Assembly: GCF_901709675.1 (NCBI RefSeq)
Contig: NC_051092.1
Span: 9,814,491 to 9,878,490 of the forward strand
DNA length: 64,000 bases
Source: Syngnathus acus
Lineage: Eukaryota > Chordata > Actinopteri > Syngnathiformes > Syngnathidae
Reading direction: 5' to 3'
The position numbers were made by a program, and so were the translations under genes. Every line of letters begins with the position of its first letter. Position 1 is the stretch's first letter. The notes beneath the pieces were generated by a model. The model ran no database searches, was not told the DNA's origin, and saw only the letters and a list, made by a program, of their open reading frames with translations. Shown here in pieces: positions 52,215 to 63,405 of the stretch.

Positions 52215-52340
52215 AACCCGTCTATCCATTTATCCATCTGTCCATCCATCTCTATTGCTAAAACTCAAGAAAATGGGAATTTTTGATGGGCTCCGTCATT
52301 GTCTGATTGATATGTTTGATTCATGTTTCGTAACGATTGG

Positions 52341-52767
52341 TTTTCCTGGCGTCGCCCCCTCCCCGCTCTCTCTTCCCATCGACTGGCTCGACAATCGACT
52401 TGCTCCCTCGCTCGCACACGAAACTCGCTGCGCTCAGACAGACCTCTGCAACTTTTGCAGAGTCCTCACTCCACAGACATGTCGCACAATAGCTGAAAGT
52501 CAACCTGTCACCGTGGCTCGCCCTGGGAGCTTGCAAAGAGCAAGTCACGCAGGTGGGCTCATTTGGATCGCGGTCGGAACCGCCGCTTGAAAGACGCCCT
52601 GGACCGGATGGGAATTAAGAGCCTTTTCGTCACTAATGAACCGTGCCAGTAATGCAGGAGACCGACGCGGTGCTCTCATCTCTCGTTCAAGATGGTAGAT
52701 TTTTATTGAGTTTTGAGCAGACGCCTCTATTTATTGTTTGCCATGAATAACAGAAAGCCTTGCACCG
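52341..52767 (+). promoter_or_regulatory. hipk2: hipk2 promoter-proximal region and 5' leader
   Basis: Sequence here is GC- and CpG-richer than the surrounding 20 kb (GGCGTCGCCCCC, CGACAATCGAC, GCGGTCGGAACCGCCGC). It leads directly into the hipk2 start. The last 160 bp are likely transcribed leader, holding uORFs at 52608-52652, 52636-52698 and 52692-52709, and an out-of-frame ATG at 52743. The transcription start is not visible from sequence alone. Confidence 0.5.
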
Positions 52768-52786
52768 ATGGCCCCTGTATACGAAG
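52768..52786 (+). CDS. hipk2: hipk2 first coding exon (gene continues beyond window)
   Basis: ATGGCCCCTGTATACGAAG encodes M-A-P-V-Y-E plus the first base of a Gly codon, followed by the perfect donor GTAAGT. Vertebrate HIPK2 begins MAPVYEG and, as I recall, has the same short first coding exon before a large intron. HIPK2 is a nuclear serine/threonine kinase that phosphorylates p53 and transcriptional co-regulators in DNA-damage and developmental signalling. Exon 2, which starts with MASHVQVFS-type sequence, is not found before position 64000. Position and strand next to tbxas1 match human 7q34, which supports the call more than the six residues do. A closely related start in hipk1 or hipk3 is less likely given the neighbours. 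Confidence 0.85.
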
Positions 52787-55570
52787 GTAAGTCCCAAGCG
52801 GAGGGATGCTTTGCAGTTTGCACGCTCGCGTCTTCCTATGCTGTCTGTCTGTCTGTCTGTCTGTCAAATCATTCAACATGCTGTGTTTACTTTTGCATTT
52901 ATTTCAGACACTCGGCTAATTGTTGTCACTACTTGGTGCTCTCTTTGTCACATTTGAGAGACGATCTGCATGCACTGTCAGACTATTCTGCATGCTTTTG
53001 CCCAGAAGAGTCTTTATCTGTGGAAACACCTGCAAAAGATCCAATCTGTGCTGCACGAATGTATTAGAAAATGCACACTCAACAATTGCTGACATTGCCT
53101 ATTCCGTTGTTGTATATCCTATTCATGTTCAGTTGAACCCGAAAAGCAATGCACATAAGGTGTTTCTGTCTGTATTGATTCCACTGTAAAAACAAAACAT
53201 CAATTCGCTACGTCTGCAGCGATGTGCCCGCGACTAATCCAATTGGATGCCGCCCCTTAATGCTCAGCCGTTTGCTGTCACTTGGATCGCAAATGTAACA
53301 TTCTCCAACACTGTGACGAGTGTACTGTATATTCACGTACAGTAAACTCGACAGCCACGATTCAATCGCGCATGCGATCGTGCGCAAATGTGTAGAAAAT
53401 GGAAAGCAGTGCAGTCGGCCCATTTCAATTCCTCGTGTGAGCCGCAATTGGCGATGTTTGTAGTAAAACAGGAGGGTGTTTGTAATTTGAAAACGTGCTT
53501 TTGAGTCACTATAGTCTTAATAATCTTAGTACAGCCTGCACCCTGTAGATTCCCATTGGATGTACAAACGACAAGGGTCTCTCACCTCTTCGTGTGCTTT
53601 TAACGAAGCGGAGAACGCCTGTATTCTCACCGGAGCCTTATGCAAATGAGAATGCGTCACAAAGCAAATAATAACCCCTGATGTCTCCAATATTTGCTTA
53701 GCCTCATGCTCAGTATTTTCCCTTAGTTACTCTATAGTCCCTCTGCTGGCTTCCAAATGAATCTCTGCGTTTTTATTACCATTCACAAGGAGCGCAGTTG
53801 AAAAGTACAAGTGATCTTCCTGAAACTGAATTGCGGTGCATGGCCACAAAGTGTTAAGCATCAACTCTGTCCCTTATAGAAAGATTGAGCTGTGTTTTGC
53901 ATTCACTTTAATGAAGCTTTGAGGCTTCGGTGTTCGAACATAAAAAGGAACGTTGAATTTGAGACGTCCATGCAAAAGGTAATTAGTGCAAATTACATTC
54001 CCGGCTTTTCCCTTTGCCAGTGAAAGGGAGAGAGGGAGGGAAAAGAGACACCGGGGGAATTAATTACCTTGCCTGTTCCCCCTCAGAGTTGGACAGGGTT
54101 GTTATGTGCAGCCGTCATGGAAATGACCAAAGTCTCCTTTTGGGGGCCTTCAAAAAGAGTACGGGGCCCATGATGTTGATGGTCGGCAACCGTACATTTA
54201 TTATTCTCAATAAAAAGGCTGCTAGAGGTATTAATTCCCAAAATCCATTTTTGCTTGGTAGTTTCAGAACGGGGTGGTGAACCTGTCTTTTGTACAGTCC
54301 AGGGTTTTGGGTTTGGATCAGGCCCTTCTCTCTGGAGTTTGCTTGTTCTCTTTGTTCCGGGTACCCAACACGTTTAACTTTTTTGAGGACTATGCTTGTA
54401 TTTCCGTTTGAGTTGAAACTGAACCCCGCCAAAATGTAGTCATTTAATTTTCCCCAATACTCTGTCACTTGTAAACATACGCACAGAAAGACAAACACGA
54501 ATGTGACATTCCCCAATTTATTCACTTTTGTTGGAGGAATTGACCATTTTGAAAACAATTGTAGCACGTCTCACCACAGAATCAAATAAATGGTACAATT
54601 GATTCAGTGATTGATCCAATTGATCCTCCATGAACCGTGAAGTGGCCTACTACCACAGGGGCAAACATACGCAAAGCTGACACTCCACATTTTTCCCCCT
54701 CTTTTGTTGTTTTGTTTATTTCTGTTTGCCATTTGAGTTACAGTTGACTCGCTCCTCTCAACCCGAGTTTAAAAAATGTGCATCTATTCATTTTACGCCA
54801 GCCTTTACAAATCAGGAAGTAGCCTGCTAACACACAGATGGACAAATGTAATAGAAGTTTCTCTTACTGCTGTTAACTGTTCAAATTTGGCATTTTTGTT
54901 ATTTTTGTCTCTGTTGCTTTCTCCTTTATGCTTTAGTCCAAACTGTACAAGCTTTGTCATCTGACAGATGGGCAAAGTGTGACTCTGACCCTGTCGAGGT
55001 GAGAGGTGGTAACTGCCACTGCGGTGTCGGTAGCAGATTGATATTTGATTAATCTTTTTAAACAGTCACTGACGCTTCCCTTGTGCGATCTATACAAAGG
55101 GGAATGTTGGCGCAGGGAATGTACACTGCCCTGACTTGGAAGGAAGTTTCTCCTCATAGGACAGAGCGACTTTCCCAGAAATGACTCCCAGCTCCATCTC
55201 CCTCCTTCCTCCGCTCACCCTTGTTTGGAGCCGCTTGATTGATCTCTTCCTCATAGGCCGCGACCCAGGATTACAGTCCAAGGTTGTGCCTTTTTAAACC
55301 TTGATTAGAATTGCAGGAAGAGCGCTCCGGGCTTTCGCGGTCCACGGCCAGGCCGCACCTTGTGGGGGGTTGTATTCCCAATCTTTCAGGGTAGTGTATT
55401 GAGTTCAAGCCTGAGGACACAGGAGAACCTAAATGGTGGAGAGAGATGAGGTGATGCGTAAATACCTTGCAGGGAAGTGCAGTCATTGCTCTGCATATGT
55501 TTAGGTGCCATATTCACCTAGCTTTCCCACCACTTCCAAAAAGTGGCAGGAAAATGTGTTCTTCTTTGTA

Positions 55571-55742
55571 TACCGTAATTTTCGGACTATAAGTCGCGGT
55601 TTTTTTCATAGTTTGGGTGGGGGGGCGACTTATACTCAGGAGCGACTTATATACATATATATGATTTTTTTCACTTTTTTGGGCATTTTATGGCTGGTGC
55701 GACTTATACTCCGGTGCGACTTATAGTCCGAAAATTACGGTA
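55571..55742. mobile_element. MITE with perfect 27-bp terminal inverted repeats
   Basis: 55571-55597 (starting TACCGTAATTTTCGGACTAT) is the exact reverse complement of 55716-55742. If the outer TA at each end is the target duplication, the element is 168 bp and of Tc1/mariner-like type. Inside, GCGACTTATA-like units recur at 55625, 55642, 55699 and 55716, giving sub-terminal direct repeats. It has no coding capacity and so depends on a transposase elsewhere. The perfect termini suggest recent movement. Confidence 0.85.
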
Positions 55743-56611
55743 CTTCCTTTGTGCTTTTATTTCCACTCTTCGGGGAAGACTTGATGTCCGTGGGAACTGT
55801 TTTTGTGCCTATTTTGATGTTCATCCCCAAAGGTGCTTGATCTCCTCTCTCATATTCTTTCACACCAATCTCATCTAACGAGGAAGTGAAAATAAATAAA
55901 ACCCACTGTTCTTTGTGCTACCGATTTGCTAAACTTATACGTTAAAGACTTGCACAATTTGAGCTCTCAAAATGAGCTTTGAGGTTTTTGGATACAGGAA
56001 GGAGTGCCGCAGGACGCTTGAATGTGAGCACTGGCTATTTCCAAAGGGTCCATTTATTGGCTAAATTCTTGAATATCTCAACCCAATAATTGTCGAACAC
56101 GCCTCGGCATTGGCTTGAAATACTTTGTTTTTCCAGTTTTGTTTCTCATGCTCTCCGCTGTCACTTTTGTCTCCTATTTTAGTGCTCCTGACACATTTTG
56201 CAGACCTCTAGAAAACTGAACGCGTGGCTGTCTCTACCACATCAGTTGCTGACAGTTCATTTAGATCAAAGTGGAAGAGTGAATGTTTTGAAGGCCCCCT
56301 TTCTCCTCTAGCACTATTGTTGATGCATGGTGTCAGTTGGGAACAGCTGCCTCTGACTCTGAGGAGAAGTAAAGGCCCCCAGTTAAGAGGGGAGGTATAT
56401 CGGGCCTGGCTGTAATTAGTGCGTAATAATGTGGAAAAAATGCATTTTAGTACAGTTGTAGTAGTTCTTCTGCACAATATCTAATATTCTTCCCAAAGAT
56501 AATAATGCTTTTGGTGAAGAATTGTAGTTGTAGTCTATTGTTTGACTAAAAAATAAAGGATTGCGTTCAATTGTACATCACTGTGACCGTGCATTGCATT
56601 AAATTGTGCAA

Positions 56612-56631
56612 GTGTACCTAATGTTGTGGCC
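56612..56631. repeat. Interspersed element terminus, third copy
   Basis: GTGTACCTAATGTTGTGGCC matches the reverse of the copy at 36330-36349 over 17 bases and resembles the one at 14485-14504. It looks like the end of a transposon whose body has decayed. Confidence 0.45.
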
Positions 56632-57104
56632 AACGAGGCTACAGTACAGTACTGTATAGTCAAGAGTTGAAGTGCACAGAACAATGCTTTGTGTACATAG
56701 GAGTAACTGAAAACACATTTGTTTTTTTGCCCACCGGGATTTAGAAGATTACGCGTGATTGCTTGCCTTTACTTGTGTATACTTTATGTTGAAATGGATT
56801 TGTAGCATTTAGGAAACTATTTTCTCTTTTCCGTGCCCCTTTGTAGTTCAGGCATCAGCACGATAAGAGAAGAAATATCTGATGAATGTTATTCTTTGTT
56901 GCTAAATGTGATACCGCAAGTAACTGCTCACTGGTGTAATTAGGTACGAAAGAAGGAGGTTCTGTACAGTCTGAAACATCCTGTGCTTTGATGTGAGCCA
57001 CAGTTCAAACAAAGAGTTACATGTTACCATGTGAATGTGGGTGAATAAGGCCTTTTAAAGGTTGGGCCTATTAAGCAATCATTACACAGTGATTCCGAGA
57101 GCAG

Positions 57105-57165
57105 AGGTGTCAAACTCAGAAGACCAAAACTCATAGCACACTTTAGGTCTCGGGCCAAATGAACA
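57105..57165. mobile_element. hAT-like element terminus fragment
   Basis: CAGAGGTGTCAAACTCAGAA followed by TCGGGCCAAATGAACACAAA resembles the ends of hAT-type repeats (CAGGGGTGTCAAACTCA, then GGGCCAAAT) common in fish. Only about 60 bp remain, directly upstream of the (ATCC)n array. Confidence 0.4.
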
Positions 57166-57235
57166 CAAATTAACTGAATAGACTAAAAGGAAATCTTATG
57201 GGAATCGATTCAAAAGATGAATAACTTCCATCCTT

Positions 57236-57390
57236 ACTTCCATCCTTACTTCCGTCCATCCGTCCGCCCATCTGTCCGTCCATCCGTCCGTCCGTCCATC
57301 CATCCATCCATCCATCCATCCATCCATCCATCCATCCATCCATCCATCCATCCATCCATCCATCCATCCATCCATCCATCCATCCATCCA
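57236..57390. repeat. (ATCC)n tetranucleotide array
   Basis: Perfect CATC/ATCC units run from about 57295 to 57390, preceded by variant CCGT/CCTT units from 57236. The minus strand reads as repeated Trp-Met-Asp-Gly, which is not a gene. The array abuts a LINE-tail fragment on the right. Confidence 0.96.
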
Positions 57391-57465
57391 CTGTGACGCT
57401 TTTCCTCACAAGGGTCGCGGGGCCCATCCCAGCTCACTTCGGGCAGTAGGCGGGGTTGTTCCAAA
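57391..57465. mobile_element. Short LINE-tail fragment next to the (ATCC)n array
   Basis: CACAAGGGTCGCGGGGCCCATCCCAGCTCACTTCGGGCAGTAGGCGGGG is a diverged piece of the same family as 51685-51925. In that family an ATCC tail precedes this block, so the array probably grew from the element's tail. Confidence 0.5.
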
Positions 57466-60400
57466 ATTAACTAAAATTAAACTTGAAACACGTGTGTTGC
57501 TTTGAATAAAAATCTGTCAAAAGTATAAGAATTATATATAAAAAATACAAATGAGAGATGTAAACTTGGAACTTGGCAACAAGTTCATCGATTTGGGGTG
57601 AGACTCATGATGGACTGCAGGCGTTTATCAGAGTGGCAACGCCTCTGACGTTTTATTCATTTTCATTATCTGCTCTGACAGATAAGTGCTACCAAAAGTT
57701 CAGTTTCTGAGTCGCACAATTTTCACGTTCGACTGTGCTATCAAACCTCTTTAATGTGGTCTTTTCTACAGACATGATCATTTCTAAGTGTAAAAAAAAA
57801 ATTATGGCCACTTCTAGTAATGGTGCACATTGTAACAATTTTAGTGCAATCAATGACACTCTGGTTTCATGCAGAACCAATTTCTTGTTTGTTTCAAATA
57901 TAAAATAGATGATTAACCAATGAATTGCTAGTTGTTGCCCTACAGAACCTTAAGGTCACTTTTCTGTGCAGAACATGTCAAACAGTCTTGAGGGTGTATA
58001 CCCATCCCTTTTCCAAATCTCTAAGCATAAACTTTAATTACTCCACATTGCATGCTCAGTTTGCTGTCTCCCATAAGCCACCAGTGAGCCTCTCAATTCT
58101 CACACACACATGATGTTTGCCTGCCCCACCCCCTCCAAATATCTTTTATCAGTCCCTCTATCCGGCTCTGTTTGTTGATAAGCTGAGAGGCCATTGGCCA
58201 GCACACATGGTGCCCATGTGACACTTTAGCAGAAACCCGATTGCCAGATTGTACAACACATGGAGTGTATGTGTGTGCGTGTGCTGTTTTGATAAGATGC
58301 TCTGCAGCTTTTCTGCCCCTCCATCCATTAACTTCTCGCCATCGTCGACCCTTGGTTAGTCCGCTTGCTTTGTTCTTTCACTAATCCCCCATACCAAAAC
58401 TTGTATTTGGTACGTATTGTCATAATCCCTTTGTTTTTCTTTACACCCCCGGCCCATTTTTCATAGGATGTGTCATTCTCTGGAAGAGGTGTTCTGGCTT
58501 CACCAAGCATCGCAACATTCCGTTTTGTCCACTTGAGTCATGTTTCTCAGTACAGCAAGTAAAAAAAAAGACACTTTCGACCCAACAGAGGAATTCCACA
58601 GTATGTAAAGATTAAGGACAAGCATTATAATCTTACGATGACCTAAAAATGAATTATTATCCGATTTGAATCGATTCGCCAATTTATTCGTGTTGCAGGA
58701 TCTTGACAGTTTTAGTGAAAAGATGAGACGGATAGTGTAATGATTTAGTCAGCAAAAAATGGTAAGATGAGGAAAGGGATGCCATTCATTGAAAGATCAA
58801 CAGTTAGTGTCTGCATCGTGAGCGAAGCTCGAGCTGCCCTCTCTGAAGGAAGTGGAAGGGCGGGCTGCAGCTTGCGGCCTCGTCACAGATGGCTGAAGGT
58901 ACAGCGCCAAGCTTGGCTAATAACCAAAAACTTCAAAGCTCAGACGATCATTCAGGCTCATCACTGCCCAAAGCCAGGAGGTCAGGCAGAAAGCACCACG
59001 AGCACTCAGGTCTGTCAATATGATCAGCACGCTTCGAGAACAACTTTGGTCTTTGTTTCTGATAGCACCGACACACAGAGCCAGTTGCTTCTGTCCAAGT
59101 CTTGCTCATATATTTTTTACATTGTGTTGTTTTTATCATCTTGTTAAAAATAATTGAGTTTCTTTTTTCATGGTAAATAGGCGGTATAAGGAAGCGTCGT
59201 CATTTGCAGCCTTTCGATAACAATGTTTGGTAGTGTTGTCACTGTGTTACAATTGTATCAAGAATGCTTGTGGAATTTACTCGGATATTTCCATCTTTTG
59301 TGCTCATTGTAGGTAGCCCGAAAATAATTCTGCCATCATAAGATTTCAATATACTAAATTCTGTGTATAATTAACACCATTCAGGAAAAAAAGCAACAGT
59401 TGCCTCACCATTTGCTTTTGATGATATATTCTGATAATATAGAGTAAATCACTGTTGGCAATTTACAGAAAGCTGGAAGTTAGCCACGTCCATCCTGTCC
59501 CAACTCAAGTAAATTGACTTGATTTGGATGGTTTTGTCAAACAAAGATGACACATTGTCTTGGAAGATGTTCCACTGAAACATTTCAGTGTGTGTCCCCA
59601 GGTCATTTTGGCCGAACTGTTGCCTCATAACAACGTCGCATTTGTGGCTCTATGGTCAAATTCGCCAGGATGAATTTCTAGGCGACACCCTTGTGGGATC
59701 GGATCACCCAAGATGCATCTTAATGGCAGGTCTGAACTGCGCCTTCGAGCCAGTCTTCACTTCAAAGCCGGAGGCCCATGGAGGCCAGCCAGCCGCTCAG
59801 CTAGACAGCCTTTTGAACTGATCCCCCCCATTCAACCCCAGAGACAACGAGGCGGCGAGATGGTGAGTGACACAGGCTGAAACGTACGCAGAAATAAAAA
59901 GACTGCAGTAATGGAGTGGGGTGGAGAGATGAACACCCTCTACTGGGGGCCCGTGGGCCTCCGGGGCACTGGCGGAGGTCAGCGGGGGGCTTTAGGTGGT
60001 GGTGGTGGTGGGGTGCCACTGGGGTCATCGACCCTATTATCTCCATGGTCAAATGGTCTTTTTCCTACATCTGGAATAGCATCTCCTATGCCTTTTTGAT
60101 GGAATCCAGCAGCTGCTTGCTTCCACCCTTACTGTGGAAGAGGCTGACCCACAAAAAAGGCCAGAACTTAACTTGAAACCACAATTCATGGCCTATCCAT
60201 GTCATGATAGTAATAAAGAATGTTAGTGATATACTTTAAGTGGCAACATGTGCACCTCTACGTTCCTTTGATCATGCTAATAGTCTTGGAAAATGTCTTT
60301 CCTTCAGCCAATTTGGAACTGGAAATGTTGGGTCAGGTGTCAGACCACATAAGCAGGTCCAAACCTGCAAATGCATCTGGATCTTGTTCCTTTTATATTG

Positions 60401-63339
60401 TGTAACTGACACAGTTAAATATATTTGCACAAGCACCCGACATACATGGTGAGTGACTCTTTGAGGAGATGCAGCAAAAGTATGATCCTCAGACTGAATC
60501 AGAGTGCTAAGTCAGCAAGCTGTATTTATTCCCTGTGCTTTGGTTCCATGCCATGTTTATGACGCACTGTCACGTGAAATAAGGACACATATGCCTGGCT
60601 AAATTGCCAATGTGTGGTGTAATCTGCTGAAAGCTGTTGAAACAGTATGCGTGATGGGCTTTTTTACTTAGCAGAAAGACAGGAGGGAGGGTTACAAAGA
60701 AAAAAATAGGCAACATTAAGATCATTTCATATCATGTGGATCGGTACCTACAGGAAGGATGCAGGAAGTACAAGATGAAACATCTCGTGACATAAGTAGT
60801 CTAAAATAGTCTATTTTGTAGTCTTAGTGGGACCCAAATAAAGCTCTTCACGCCCTCTGCTGAAATATCACATAGTCTTGTCGCCTGGGGAGGCATGTGC
60901 AGCGTCCCCGCTTTGTATTTGATTGCATAGGGGAGGTGGAGGGGTGCCCCAAGAGACCACATCAGGGACAGATAAAGTGTACAAGCTGTGGTGTGAGACA
61001 CACGGCGCTTGTGCGACTCTCTGCTTGGAAATTCACTTTCCCAGCATGAGCATTTCTCATGAGCCAACATGTGGTAGCCTTTCTGGAAGATATCCCATTT
61101 TTAGGCATGCAAGCACCTGCGCGACAGACAGATCAGTCCAGATCTTGTCGTGTCTATTATGTGCTTCTTTACTGATTTGCTCTGAAATACAGGAAGTGAA
61201 AGTCTTGTGAGTGGATGGTCCCCAAGGCTCCTGTTCAGGTTGGACCGGTTCTTCGATTTTCAGGGTTCATCGCAAGGTTCTAGAGGGGGTTGGGCCTTCT
61301 ATGAATCCCCCTGGGGGGTGTTTTGGATGGGTGATGTTTTAATCCACAAAGTTGCTGCAATGTTTAGACATCCGAATATTGACATATATTGTAGTTGAGG
61401 AGTGCTTGAGAAGCTCGTCTCTTGACATACTCGATACGTAATGTGGCTTGCCTCACCGACTGAGAGGGTATGCAAATGGTGAGGCGAGTGTGTGGATGTG
61501 TGCGATGAAGGTGAACTGGAAGGACAGGCAATCTTCCAGCTGCCACTGTTGGATACTCCTGCAGCAACAAGACTTTGATCCCCAACTTTATGAACACACA
61601 CAAAACAACGCTCACTCGACTCTTCCATTGGTCAGCGAATGAATAAATGAATACAACAAAAAATAAACGCACACGCGTCGTTGCTGTTGGACTCAATTGT
61701 AAAATAAAAGAAACTGCATATTATTTTTATTCATATCATTTTTGAGTCAGTAGACATATTGTTTAGGTGACCCTGGTGGGTACAAGCAGTGTAGACAATT
61801 TATGGGTAGTTTTAAGTGTTTTATAGTTTAGTTAGTAACTAAGAAAGTTGAGCAAATCTAAACTGTCTTTCATTAATGCCTTTGAGTGGCACTTTAAGAG
61901 CTGTTGTTCCTCCCCCTTTTTTTTTTTATCATGAACATTTATTGTTGTTCATATCATTTTCCATTTTCCACTACATCACCTATTACTTACCATGTGAAAG
62001 AGTACTCACACTTTGGCCTGTCCTATTTTGTTTTTCTTCCTTCTTATGTCATTTGATAGCCTATAGTACTGGTCAGACTCTCCACAGTGACTGAGATTTC
62101 ATTAGGGCCTGAACATGTTCAAAATTTCCTTGCGTGAAGAAAAATCACTAAAACTATTGGCAAACATCTGGCAAATGTTTTTTTGCGAACATTTGTGCCT
62201 GTGACTGAACCACGACGAACTCTGACGTTCGCAGCTCAGGGGCCGAAGAGATAACTAACTGAGGGAAAAATGGCGCCTGTTTTTTTTTTTTCATGCGCGT
62301 GTCCTTGTAGGACTATCAGCATCATTGTATGCCACGTTGTTTGCATGTCATAGTCTTTTGTCCTTGACTTCCTGAAATGCTGTGTTCACTTTCACAATCC
62401 AACCTCATAGATCTGTCAGTGGCTTATGTCACACAATGTGACATGTTATGCCATTTTTCAATGCACTTTTTTCTGTTGTGACCGGGACTTTGCTGTGGAC
62501 TGTGTCAAGCTGTCATTGTTGATCCTGAAAGGAAGCATGATATAGGGAGTTGTTTCTCATGGTTTGAAATTGATAAGGGGAATAGTGTGGCTGCTTATCA
62601 GGTGTCAGCGCCTGCTAGGCCCAAAGAGCCACTGTAATTAAGACTGCACACCATTTAATGTTTTTATTGAGGCTCGCTGTTGGGGTGGGTGAGTTTTAAA
62701 TGAGCAGGTGCATTTTACATATGTTTAACTACTAAAACATGCTTGCCATTGTAGGCTGATATTTTTGTTTCTGCTGTTACATCAACTGCAGTCATTACAT
62801 CAACCTAGCGGACAATCATGAAAGCAAAATATATTGGTTGACGAATGTTCAACCACAATGCCTTCTGGTGTAAATCCGGATAAAAGCAATACTTGTTTTT
62901 CGTTACATTGGAACTATTCCACCCACATTACAATGCACATAATAGAGTTCTGCCCCACCAACCCTAGGACCAAAAATAGTATAGTACCGTTTGTGCGCTC
63001 GTAACATGTCATTCTTCATGAACCAGGAAGGAGTCTGCTGAGATATGGACCAAACAAACAAACATAAACCTCCCAATTTTTAAAAAGCCATTATGTCAAA
63101 ATAATTTCTTTTACGCTCTTCCCTTCTTTCTTTTATTTATTTCCTTCTTTCTGTGAGAGCAGAGAGATTAGTAAGGGTTGTTCTTTGGACACGTATGACC
63201 CCCATGATCTGATTAATAAGAAATCCAGCTGAAGCGGAGCAACCAGCTCTGCCACCACTGGTTGCGTGCCTGGTGAGGCTGACCTCGCATTATAAACAAG
63301 TCAAATGTTTTCCCTCACCTAGGTGTTTTATGGGCACGC

Positions 63340-63405
63340 ATGCACTAACGAACACGCGCACGCATACGCACACCCACACCCACACACACTCACACTCACA
63401 CACAT
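63340..63405. repeat. CA-rich low-complexity tract
   Basis: Interrupted CA/CG/CACACC repeats (CACGCATACGCACACCCACACCCACAC and onward) within hipk2 intron 1. Confidence 0.85.

Larger units (their letters stand above)
24917..52340. other. Intergenic interval between divergent tbxas1 and hipk2; no coding exon seen
   Basis: About 27 kb without a frame that resembles a protein family or a consistent exon chain. Frames of 60-130 codons here have biased low-complexity or TE-derived translations and no paired splice sites. Recognisable contents are listed separately: a hAT-like element, LINE-tail fragments, simple repeats, short tandem duplications and perfect hairpins. The rest is AT-rich unique sequence, which in human is also a place for hipk2 and tbxas1 control elements. 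Confidence 0.65.

Noticed and set aside
52020-52590. Frame of 150 codons upstream of hipk2
   Set aside because: It is built from a (CT)n tract plus CATC-rich sequence, with no homology and no codon bias.
57236-57390. CRISPR-like regular array
   Set aside because: A pure tetranucleotide repeat without unique spacers, in a vertebrate genome.
57170-57464. Repeated Trp-Met-Asp-Gly frames
   Set aside because: They arise from the (ATCC)n array in three frames and are not a protein.
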